Assembly (NCBI GenBank): GCA_934292725.1
Contig: CAKQXY010000057.1
Coordinates: 1 to 19,667 of the forward strand
Direction of reading: 5' to 3'
Source: an uncultured Lachnospiraceae bacterium
GTDB lineage: Bacteria; Bacillota; Clostridia; Lachnospirales; Lachnospiraceae
Length of the DNA: 19,667 bases
Under the pieces are notes generated by a model. That model searched no databases, was not told the origin of the DNA, and saw only the letters and a program-made list of their open reading frames with translations. A program made the translations under genes and the position numbers. Positions 12,915 through 19,667 of the stretch are shown here, piece after piece (position 1 is the first letter of the stretch; each line of letters begins with the position of its first letter).

Positions 12915-13871
12915 TTATGCTTTCTCTGCTGCATTGATTGCTTCAATCTCAGCACGATATTTCTCAAGCTCCGGCTCATTACCATATACAAAATGACCTT
13001 CAGTAATCTCTACCCACTGCGGCTTAGAGATTGTGTAATCATGAAGTGTTGGATCGTAAATCAAAAGCTTTTTCTTCTTCTCAATTTCTGGATCCGGAAT
13101 CGGAACTGCTGAAAGCAGTGCCTTTGTATAAGGATGCAGTGGATGATGGAATAATTCCTCTGCCTCTGCAAGCTCCACAATACGACCTTTATAGATAACA
13201 GCAATACGGTCTGAAATAAAACGTACTACAGAAAGGTCATGTGCAATAAACAGATATGTCAGTCCTCTTGATGCCTTTAACTGGTTTAACAGGTTCAATA
13301 CCTGTGCACGAATAGAAACATCAAGCGCTGAAATCGGCTCATCAGCTACAACAAACTCTGGCTCCATAATCAAGGCTCTTGCGATACCGATACGCTGTCT
13401 TTGTCCACCAGAGAACTCGTGTGGGAAACGAGATGCAAACTCCGGAAGAAGACCAACCTCTCGAAGTGCCTTCTGTACCTTCGCCTCGCGATCTGCCTCA
13501 TCCTTATACATATGGAAGTTTAACAGACCCTCAGAGACAATGTAATCAACCTTTGCACGCTCATTTAAGGATGCCATAGGATCCTGGAAAATCATCTGGC
13601 AGCTCTTAATAACCTCGCGGTCAAGCTCCCTTGAAATCTTTCCATTGATCTTCTTGCCCTTAAAGTAGATCTCTCCGGCCGAAGTAGGATTGATACGGGT
13701 AATAGCGCGGCCGATGGTAGTCTTTCCGGAACCGGACTCACCTACCAGGGAGAATGTCTCTCCCTTATAAATATCAAAATTCACATGGTCAACTGCTACA
13801 AACTTTTTTCGTCCTTTTCCGAAACTAATCTGCAGGTCTTTGACCTCAATCAGCTTTTCTCTCTCAGCCAT
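12915..13871 (-). CDS. oppF: Oligopeptide ABC transporter ATP-binding protein OppF
   Basis: Cytoplasmic ATPase of the second peptide importer, normal length (318 aa). Motifs, numbered from ATG 13871: Walker A GESGSGKTT (about 44-52), Q-loop FQDP (95-98), signature FSGGQRQR (153-160), Walker B EFVVADEP (172-179), H-loop in IAHDLSVV (about 211). The C-terminal region has HPLHPYTKALLSAVPIPDP. The Walker A to Q-loop spacing is standard, in contrast with the insertion in the paralogue at 638-1855. I chose ATG 13871 because AGAGG lies 7 nt upstream; an ATG at 13877 would add two residues but overlaps the ribosome site too closely. The oppD2 stop lies 13 nt upstream. It is followed 20 nt later by the small membrane protein. 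Confidence 0.93.
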   Translation of the reverse strand: MAEREKLIEVKDLQISFGKGRKKFVAVDHVNFDIYKGETFSLVGESGSGKTTIGRAITRINPTSAGEIYFKGKKINGKISRELDREVIKSCQMIFQDPMASLNERAKVDYIVSEGLLNFHMYKDEADREAKVQKALREVGLLPEFASRFPHEFSGGQRQRIGIARALIMEPEFVVADEPISALDVSIRAQVLNLLNQLKASRGLTYLFIAHDLSVVRFISDRIAVIYKGRIVELAEAEELFHHPLHPYTKALLSAVPIPDPEIEKKKKLLIYDPTLHDYTISKPQWVEITEGHFVYGNEPELEKYRAEIEAINAAEKA

Positions 13872-13884
13872 ACTCATACCTCTT

Positions 13885-14925
13885 TTACTTATGCGCTCTC
13901 ATTTTCTGTCTGAGCTGCTGCACAGACTTCGGCGGTTCTATCTTCGGTGCACGCGGATCCAGATACCAAGTCTTTGCCTTGTGCGTCTCTGAAACTTCAA
14001 AATATGGAGGCTCTTCCTCAAAATCAATAGCCAGTGCCTGTCTGTTTCTCGGTGCAAATGCATCACCCTTAATCTTGTTAAACAGATTCGGCGGTGTACC
14101 GTCGATCGTTGGCAATGCTTCGCCCTTCACGCCAAGCTGCGGAAGTGCAGAAAGAAGTGCCCAAGTATAAGGATGTCTTGCATCGTAGAAAATCTCATCT
14201 ACCTTGCCTACCTCCACGATCTGTCCTGCATACATAACTGCAACACGGTCAGCCACGTTTGCCACAACACCAAGATCGTGTGTGATATAAATAACAGACA
14301 TATGATACTCTGCCTGCAGATTTCTGATCAGCTCCAAAATCTGAGCCTGAATCGTTACGTCCAGTGCGGTGGTAGGCTCATCGCAGATTAAAATCTGCGG
14401 CCGGCATGCAACCGCAATAGCAATAACAACACGCTGTCTCATACCGCCTGAAAACTCATGCGGATACTGGTTATAGCGCATTTCAGGATATGGAATACCT
14501 ACCTTCTCAAGGATCTGAAGAGTTGCCTTCTTTGCAACTGCTCCCTTAAGACCCTGATGAAGCTCGATACACTCCTGAATCTGCTTTCCAACCTTTTTCA
14601 ATGGATTTAAGGAAGTCATAGGATCCTGCATAACCATCGCGATTTTCTTACCACGAATAGTCATCCACTCCTTTTCCTTCTTAAACTTTGCCAGATCCTT
14701 GCCATCGTACATAATGCTTCCGCCGGTAATACTGCCGTTTCCATCAAGCATACCAACAAATGTCTTTGTAAATACACTTTTTCCTGAACCGGACTCTCCT
14801 ACGATTGCAAGTGTCTCTCCATCATACAGATCAAGAGAACACTTACGGATCGCATTTAATTTGTTTCCGCGAAGGCTAAATGTAATTTCAACGTCTTTGG
14901 CGGATAATATTGGTTTCTTTTCCAT
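13885..14925 (-). CDS. oppD: Oligopeptide ABC transporter ATP-binding protein OppD
   Basis: 346-aa cytoplasmic ATPase of normal family length. Motifs: Walker A GESGSGKS (43-50), Q-loop MQDP (99-102), signature EFSGGMRQR (157-165), Walker B ILICDEP (178-184), H-loop H216, and the OppD C-terminal extension (PPNLFNKIKGDAFAPRNRQA, then KTWYLDPRAPKIEPP). The segment between Q-loop and signature is short (GKQIQECIELHQGLKGAVAK), which makes it the reference for the 365-aa insertion in the paralogue at 1852-4002. GGGGGAG lies 5 nt before ATG 14925. It starts 12 nt after the oppC2 stop. Confidence 0.94.
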   Translation of the reverse strand: MEKKPILSAKDVEITFSLRGNKLNAIRKCSLDLYDGETLAIVGESGSGKSVFTKTFVGMLDGNGSITGGSIMYDGKDLAKFKKEKEWMTIRGKKIAMVMQDPMTSLNPLKKVGKQIQECIELHQGLKGAVAKKATLQILEKVGIPYPEMRYNQYPHEFSGGMRQRVVIAIAVACRPQILICDEPTTALDVTIQAQILELIRNLQAEYHMSVIYITHDLGVVANVADRVAVMYAGQIVEVGKVDEIFYDARHPYTWALLSALPQLGVKGEALPTIDGTPPNLFNKIKGDAFAPRNRQALAIDFEEEPPYFEVSETHKAKTWYLDPRAPKIEPPKSVQQLRQKMRAHK

Positions 14926-14937
14926 TGTTCTCCCCCC

Positions 14938-15864
14938 TTAAACGTGATTTCTCGGATCAGCCGCATCGGAAAATGCGTTACCAACCAGATAGAATGTGAT
15001 AGTAACAACAGATACAATAACTGCCGGGAATACCAGCAAATATGGATAATTCAGGAAATAGCTTCTTGCATTACGAAGAAGGATTCCAAGTGTAGGTGTG
15101 TTAATATCAAGACCAAGACCAAGATAGGAAAGCGTAGTCTCCATACTGATTGTTCTCGGGATTGACAATGCCACTCTTAAGATAATAACACTAATCAGGT
15201 ACGGTAAAATATTCTTAAGAAGAATACGATAAGTCGGAGTACCTAAACATCTTGATGCTAAGTTATACTCGCGGTCACGATACATCATAACAAGGTTACG
15301 GATGTTTCTTGCCATTCCAAGCCAGCCAAATGCAATCAAAGAAACTGCCATGATGGTAAAGCTCTTACCGACCATTAATGCAATCAGTGTCATGTAAATG
15401 ATCTGCGGAATGTTATCAATTACATTGTACAGCTCTGTAAAGAAGCGGTCTAACTGACGAACATATCCCCAAAGAAGACCAATAGTAACACCAAGCACAC
15501 ACTCACCGATTGCAACGATACAGGCAAGCTTAATGGATGTCTGTGTCGCATACCATACCTGGCTCCAGTAGTCACGTCCTAGGTTATCAGTACCAAACCA
15601 GAACTCTGAGTTTGGAAGGATAAAGCCCTTTGAACTATCTGTGACAAGATTACGATAATCGTATTTTCCGATTACAAGTGCAACGAAGGAAAATACAACA
15701 AGTGCAACAAACACGATTAAAAGCGCAACTGCACTCTTTTTCTTTAAGAAATTGTGAAATACAGATTTCCAATAAGAATAATTGGAATATCCGATCATCT
15801 CGGCCTTTTCAGGGGAGTACTCGACAACCTTAAAGCGTGCGTCATCATTTGAATTGACTGCCAT
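14938..15864 (-). CDS. oppC: Oligopeptide ABC transporter permease OppC
   Basis: 308-aa permease. A cytoplasmic N-terminal tail (about 1-44) precedes helix 1 (about 45-66). A short outside segment with the conserved entry FWFGTDNLGRDYWSQVWYAT follows, then the channel domain. The ATPase docking loop is ASRCLGTPTYRILLKNILPY. The C-terminus reads AFSDAADPRNHV. There is no insertion between helix 1 and the GTDNLGRD entry, unlike OppC of operon 1. GGAGGT precedes ATG 15864 by about 9 nt and lies inside the oppB2 coding end. Start and stop overlap by 1 nt (TAATG), so the two permeases are coupled in translation. Confidence 0.93.
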   Translation of the reverse strand: MAVNSNDDARFKVVEYSPEKAEMIGYSNYSYWKSVFHNFLKKKSAVALLIVFVALVVFSFVALVIGKYDYRNLVTDSSKGFILPNSEFWFGTDNLGRDYWSQVWYATQTSIKLACIVAIGECVLGVTIGLLWGYVRQLDRFFTELYNVIDNIPQIIYMTLIALMVGKSFTIMAVSLIAFGWLGMARNIRNLVMMYRDREYNLASRCLGTPTYRILLKNILPYLISVIILRVALSIPRTISMETTLSYLGLGLDINTPTLGILLRNARSYFLNYPYLLVFPAVIVSVVTITFYLVGNAFSDAADPRNHV

Positions 15865-16814
15865 TATCTTGTACCTCCCTTTCCGGTCAATGTAATACGT
15901 GGGTCAATGATCATCATCAAAACATCACCCAAAAATACGCCGATGATACCAAGTGCAGCGTATAAAATAACAAGCGTCTGAACAACATTGGTGTCATAAC
16001 GGTTGATTGCGTCAGTAAGAAGAGAACCCATACCTGGAACAGAGAAGAAACGCTCTACCAGAAGAGAACCGCCTACTGTCAGCAAAATAGAGTAAGGAAT
16101 ATACTGTGCAAGCGGAACGAATGCATTTCTAAGCACATGAGTAACCATGATGCGCTTTGATGAAAGACCCTTCACACGCGCCAGCTTAATATAATCCTTA
16201 TTTAACTCATCTACCATGTAACGTCTTGTCCACAGTGCATAGCCTGCAATTGATGAAAGAGAAAGACATGCAACCGGCAGGATCATAGATGGTCCTGGAT
16301 TTCTCGTTGAATACATGGAAGGAAGCTTTAACACATGGGAACCAAATACAAGAACAAGTGAATACGCAACAAGCGGCGGAACTGCATTTACCAATATCGT
16401 GTAAATTGTTCCAATACCGTCGATGATACCGTCCTTAAAACGTGCCTGAAGCACACCCATAATAACACCAATTACCAGAGAGATTGCAAAGGAGATCAGT
16501 CCTAACTGCATCGACATTGCAAACTTTCCGCCAATTACCTTTACAACAGAGACACCGCTTTGAATTCGTCGAGACGTACCAAAGTCAAGTCTCAACAACT
16601 GCCCATAATAGCGTGTCAGCTGTGTAAAGGTACTATCTAATAAACCTGCTGCTTTAAGCTGATCGTGCTTTTGCTGATCGGTCAGCTTCATTAGCTGGTC
16701 CTCGGTAAAGAAATAATCCGTAGGCAGCATTCTAAGCAGCAGGAATACGATAGTCACCACAATGAGGATTGTTACAAGAGACTGTAACAATCTCTTTACG
16801 GTGTATTTTGCCAT
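15864..16814 (-). CDS. oppB: Oligopeptide ABC transporter permease OppB
   Basis: 316-aa permease with the typical N-terminal helix MAKYTVKRLLQSLVTILIVV, an outside segment containing LDFGTSRRIQSGVSV, a multi-helix membrane domain and the docking loop ARVKGLSSKRIMVTHVLRN. The C-terminus is DPRITLTGKGGTR. It begins only 3 nt after the oppA2 stop and no good ribosome site precedes the ATG (AATAATAT). Translation probably depends on ribosomes finishing oppA2. This differs from operon 1, where a 168-nt spacer with hairpins separates the two genes. Confidence 0.92.
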   Translation of the reverse strand: MAKYTVKRLLQSLVTILIVVTIVFLLLRMLPTDYFFTEDQLMKLTDQQKHDQLKAAGLLDSTFTQLTRYYGQLLRLDFGTSRRIQSGVSVVKVIGGKFAMSMQLGLISFAISLVIGVIMGVLQARFKDGIIDGIGTIYTILVNAVPPLVAYSLVLVFGSHVLKLPSMYSTRNPGPSMILPVACLSLSSIAGYALWTRRYMVDELNKDYIKLARVKGLSSKRIMVTHVLRNAFVPLAQYIPYSILLTVGGSLLVERFFSVPGMGSLLTDAINRYDTNVVQTLVILYAALGIIGVFLGDVLMMIIDPRITLTGKGGTR

Positions 16815-16817
16815 ATA

Positions 16818-18731
16818 TTATTCAGCAGAACCTGCGTTCCAGGAATCCTGGAATCCAGCGTAGTCTTCTGCAGTATAGGCGTCTGTAGAAGTCTCCCAAT
16901 TCTTATACTTCAAATTCTGAATACCAAACATAGCGTTCTGCTTGGTGTAATCATTTATATGAGTCAGCTCCCAACCGATATCAAAGTTTGACGGAAGGGT
17001 CAGTGCATGCTCAAGCAAGAATGCCTCTGCATCTGCATAAGCCTCATATCTTGCATCAAGATCATCTGTGATGGCATCAGCCTTATTTACTAACTCAGTA
17101 AACTCATCATACAGTGCATTCAGTTCCTCGCTCTCGTTATCTACTGCATGACCATAAGCTACCATGTAATATGCGTTATCGCTGTCATTTGTTTCCTGTC
17201 CTAAGTAGTTCTGCGGATCACCATAGTCAGCGCCCCATCCGTTGATAACGAAGGACTGACGTCTTGGATCACGAACTTCCTTAGAAAGGCTGGATACATA
17301 AGAATCAATATCAAGAACGATGAAGTCATCACCAAAGGAATCGGAGAATGCCTGCTTTAATACATTTGCACTGTCAAGAGCAGTCTGATTTCCACCAGCT
17401 ACGAAATATCTTGCATGTACTGGGAAGGTAACGCCTGCTGCTGCTAACTCCTCCATTGCCTGTGCCTTGTACTCTTCAAACTTCTCAGAATCAAGACGAG
17501 TCATTGTCTCACCATCATATGCCGGAAGACCTAACTTTTCCTGAACCAGACTGGTGTACTCGGTACCATCAGACAGGTAAACAAGACCCTGCATTGTGTA
17601 TGCATTGTTGTAGCACTTGTATGGATTAATTGCATTTGTTCTCTTGTAGTAGCTTCCAAGATCAAGACCATAGTACCAGCACTTACGGAATGCTTCGTTT
17701 GCAATAGCGGTATTCCAATTTGTATCCTCGGACTGATCGTCGTTATGCTTATCATAGTTAAAGTGGAACTGATAAGAGAACTTTGTTGGACGCTTCTCAA
17801 CTAACTGATCATGAAGCGGATCAGACTCATTGTTGTAGATAGTTGTCAGGTTAGACTCTGACAGATCTACATGATCAAGCTCACCAGTAGTATACAGCTG
17901 ATATGCAGTATCAACAGACTCTACCATCTTAACAGTAACAGAATCAAACAGCTTTGCCTCGGTATCCCAGTACAGTGGGTTCTTTGTCAAAGTCTTTGTA
18001 TTCTGCTGGATGTACTCAGTACAGGTATAAGCACCATTGTACCAGATATTTTCTGGTGTTGCAGCCTTAAAACCATCAATGCCGATCTCATCGATCATTG
18101 CCTGAGAAATTGGATACAGACAGTTATAGGTAGCTACAGTATCAAAATATGGCTTCTCACTTACACATGTATACTGTAATGTATAATCATCGATTGCCTT
18201 GATGCCAACAGTATCAGCAAACTCTGGGCTTTCAGCTGTCAGTGCAAGACCTGCATCTGCATCAAGCTCACTTGTCATGTTGTAGTAATCCTCTGCACCA
18301 ACGATCATCTCCATCGGCATGGAAGTGTTAGTTGCATCATTCTTGTGGAAGTTTAATACCCACTCAAGTCCGGTTAAGAAATCCTGTGCAGTAACTTCAC
18401 CCTTCTCATTTCCGTTCTGATCAACCCACTTAACACCCTGTCTTAAATGGAATGTCCAAGTAACACCGTTGTCCTCGGTCTCCCAGCTCTCTGCGACTGC
18501 CGGTACCAGCTTACCATACTCATCTGATTCAAGCAAACCATCATACAAATTGGTCAGTACCTGAAGATCAGTTGCCTGCTGAGAATACAAAACGTTCCAA
18601 GTCTCAATCTCTCTTGCCTGAAGCTCGTAATCATACAGATCCTTAATCTCGTCTGCCATTGCCGGTACTGCGGATACTGCTGCCATTGCGACTGCTGTAA
18701 GGACAGCTACTGCCTTTCTTGTCTTTCTCAT
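16818..18731 (-). CDS. oppA: Peptide ABC transporter substrate-binding protein OppA (SBP family 5)
   Basis: 637-aa exported peptide-binding protein, first gene of operon 2. The N-terminus MRKTRKAVAVLTAVAMAAVS with cleavage expected after AVPAMA is an SPase I signal. There is no lipobox cysteine, so no lipid anchor is predicted. Family-5 hallmarks are LQVLTNLYDGLLESDEYGK near the mature N-terminus, VPAVAESWETEDNGVTWTFH, and later NEAFRKCWYYGLDLGSYYKR and the C-terminal region with WGADYGDPQNYLG, a typical OppA/DppA segment. Length is somewhat above the usual 520-600 aa. AAAGGAGGA lies about 7 nt before ATG 18731. It is transcribed from the promoter at 18837-18865 with a leader of about 100 nt that can form a hairpin. 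Confidence 0.93.
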   Translation of the reverse strand: MRKTRKAVAVLTAVAMAAVSAVPAMADEIKDLYDYELQAREIETWNVLYSQQATDLQVLTNLYDGLLESDEYGKLVPAVAESWETEDNGVTWTFHLRQGVKWVDQNGNEKGEVTAQDFLTGLEWVLNFHKNDATNTSMPMEMIVGAEDYYNMTSELDADAGLALTAESPEFADTVGIKAIDDYTLQYTCVSEKPYFDTVATYNCLYPISQAMIDEIGIDGFKAATPENIWYNGAYTCTEYIQQNTKTLTKNPLYWDTEAKLFDSVTVKMVESVDTAYQLYTTGELDHVDLSESNLTTIYNNESDPLHDQLVEKRPTKFSYQFHFNYDKHNDDQSEDTNWNTAIANEAFRKCWYYGLDLGSYYKRTNAINPYKCYNNAYTMQGLVYLSDGTEYTSLVQEKLGLPAYDGETMTRLDSEKFEEYKAQAMEELAAAGVTFPVHARYFVAGGNQTALDSANVLKQAFSDSFGDDFIVLDIDSYVSSLSKEVRDPRRQSFVINGWGADYGDPQNYLGQETNDSDNAYYMVAYGHAVDNESEELNALYDEFTELVNKADAITDDLDARYEAYADAEAFLLEHALTLPSNFDIGWELTHINDYTKQNAMFGIQNLKYKNWETSTDAYTAEDYAGFQDSWNAGSAE

Positions 18732-18764
18732 GTGTCATCCTCCTTTTTGATGATATGACTTAGT

Positions 18765-18815
18765 CTCTTCGTAATTGTCATTTCCCCGTAGATGTCATAA
18801 TACCTATACGAAGAG
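18765..18815 (-). promoter_or_regulatory. Inverted repeat in the opp operon 2 leader
   Basis: CTCTTCGT (18765-18772) and ACGAAGAG (18808-18815) are perfect 8-nt complements enclosing 35 nt. On the minus strand the interior has two direct copies of ATGACA. It lies between the predicted start (about 18830) and the oppA2 ribosome site. It could be an mRNA stem or a split operator. No known riboswitch or T-box pattern was recognised. Confidence 0.45.
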
Positions 18816-18836
18816 CGCCTGCCCTGCAGAAATCAA

Positions 18837-18865
18837 ATTATAAGACGATTTTCATGTGTTGTCAC
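18837..18865 (-). promoter_or_regulatory. Promoter of opp operon 2
   Basis: On the minus strand GTGACA (18860-18865) and a perfect TATAAT (18837-18842) are separated by 17 nt. The predicted start is near 18830, about 100 nt upstream of oppA2. Confidence 0.7.
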
Positions 18866-19199
18866 TTTAAAGCAATGGAGCATTTTTGCAGAATGTGTCC
18901 TCCCTACGAACGACATAAAAAATACTGCCTGTTGCTTACTTGTGTCAGCAAAGAATGATTTGAAAAAAGATGGTACACTTTTCCATGATCCTAATTGTGC
19001 CCATCTACTCTCGTCTAGTCATGTCCTGCTTGAAGCATACCGTTACTATAAACCAAATCAATGCTTCTGTCAATCATTTATCTTGATTTTTTATAAGAAA
19101 AACTTACCTTTTTTCACAAAAAATGCCTTTTTTGTTTATTTTATGAGGTTACCCCCATAAAAAAAAGCATTTTTTCTTAAAAAACTTTCGTTTCTTCTG
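18866..19199. other. Intergenic region between opp operon 2 and the Lrp-type gene; AT-rich inverted repeat
   Basis: No convincing gene. The right part is very AT-rich and contains AAAAAATGC (19118-19126) and GCATTTTTT (19167-19175), perfect complements whose interior also pairs in part (TTATG/CATAA). This could be a bidirectional terminator, a DNA-bending segment or an operator. A GTG-initiated reading frame at 18942-19160 lacks a ribosome site and is not called. Confidence 0.4.
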
Positions 19200-19228
19200 T
19201 TTACAATCCAAAAGTTATCTGTTATGAT
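19200..19228 (+). promoter_or_regulatory. Promoter of the Lrp/AsnC-family gene
   Basis: TTTACA (19200-19205) and TATGAT (19223-19228) on the plus strand are spaced by 17 nt. Transcription would start near 19235, about 50 nt before the ATG at 19288. Confidence 0.6.
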
Positions 19229-19287
19229 GAATCAATGTTAATAAATATTATGTTACTGTTATTACACAGCAAAGTGAGGGGTTTGTT

Positions 19288-19667
19288 ATGGATCATATTG
19301 ACCGCTGCATCGTTGATATTCTGCAGCATAATGCACGTTTACCGGTTAAAGAGATTGCCAGCCGTGTCTCTTTGTCATCACCGGCCGTATGCGCCCGCAT
19401 CGAGCGTCTTGAAAAATCTGGTGTCTTAGCTGGCTACCAGGCTATGATAAATGTAACCGCTATCGGCTATCTTGTAAAGGCATTCATAAATCTGGAGGTA
19501 GAACCTGACCAAAAGCCAGCCTTCTATCCTTACATTGAGTCCTGCACCAACGTAGTTGAATGCAGCTGCGTAACGGGCGAGTACTCTATGCTGATTGAAG
19601 CCTATTTCCATACCACGCAGGAGCTTGACCAGTTTGTCAATTATCTTCAGAAATTTGGACGCACCCG
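19288..19667 (+). CDS. Lrp/AsnC family transcriptional regulator (3' part beyond the window)
   Basis: The first 126 codons of a protein expected to be about 150 aa. N-terminal helix-turn-helix: IDRCIVDILQHNARLPVKEI, then ASRVSLSSPAVCARIERLEK, and the characteristic SGVLAGYQAMIN link. The following part, GYLVKAFINLEVEP to ECSCVTGEYSMLIEAYF, is the RAM ligand-sensing domain start, including the V(T/S)G(E/D)Y(S/D) motif. GAGGGG lies about 7 nt before ATG 19288. It is divergent from opp operon 2 across 556 nt. Lrp is known in E. coli to affect opp expression and the family commonly controls neighbouring genes, so control of this operon is plausible but unproven. The stop codon is not in the window. 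Confidence 0.93.
   Translation, partial: MDHIDRCIVDILQHNARLPVKEIASRVSLSSPAVCARIERLEKSGVLAGYQAMINVTAIGYLVKAFINLEVEPDQKPAFYPYIESCTNVVECSCVTGEYSMLIEAYFHTTQELDQFVNYLQKFGRT

Noticed and set aside
18942..19160. GTG-initiated 72-aa frame with FHDPNCAHL and a later KPNQCFC, faintly like a small metal-binding motif.
   Set aside because: There is no ribosome site, the second half is translated AT-rich repeat sequence, and the Cys pattern does not complete a known motif. A decayed gene remnant is possible but not supported.

Overview
The window looks like chromosomal DNA of a low-to-mid GC Gram-positive anaerobe, most likely a Lachnospiraceae-type member of the Clostridia. This is judged from gene content and style (AGGAGG-type ribosome sites, a DUF3899-like protein, Opp-type peptide transport, SPase I-type exported binding proteins, a group IIC intron). 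It is not a database identification. Nearly every gene reads on the minus strand, so transcription runs right to left; only the gene at the far right reads on the plus strand.

Right part (about 12.4-19.67 kb): a divergent pair. A partial Lrp/AsnC regulator (19288 to the window edge, plus strand) faces a compact oligopeptide ABC transporter operon on the minus strand: oppA2, oppB2, oppC2, oppD2, oppF2 and a small three-helix membrane protein, closed by a clear intrinsic terminator near 12422-12451. The subunits are about normal size. The 556-base intergenic region holds both promoters and a hairpin in the opp leader.

Middle part (about 9.3-12.4 kb): an accessory island. A membrane-anchored alpha/beta hydrolase and a Fic-domain (AMPylase-type) protein are separated and bounded by three copies, all in one orientation, of a roughly 200-bp non-coding repeat. 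Each copy carries a bidirectional terminator hairpin and GGGAC/GTCCC terminal stems. Two copies also share an adjacent 24-nt piece of the hydrolase 3' end. The Fic gene is therefore enclosed by 231-bp direct repeats, the footprint of an insertion or duplication at the hydrolase stop codon.

Left part (0.2-9.3 kb): a second, paralogous opp operon in the same gene order (oppA1, B1, C1, D1, F1, small three-helix DUF3899-like protein). Here four of the five transporter subunits are enlarged: the binding protein is 832 aa, OppC carries an extra extracytoplasmic region of about 200 aa, OppD an insertion of about 365 aa inside its helical subdomain, and OppF a charged coiled-coil-like insertion of about 100 aa. 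All ATPase motifs are kept. This co-expanded transporter is the most unusual system in the window.

Left edge: on the minus strand, downstream of operon 1, lies a GC-rich hairpin followed 5 nt later by what reads as the first 73 nt of a class C group II intron, cut by the window edge.

How the genes work together: both operons should import oligopeptides. A secreted binding protein hands substrate to the OppB/OppC channel, and OppD/OppF power it in the cytoplasm. The Lrp-type regulator is a plausible, unproven controller of operon 2.
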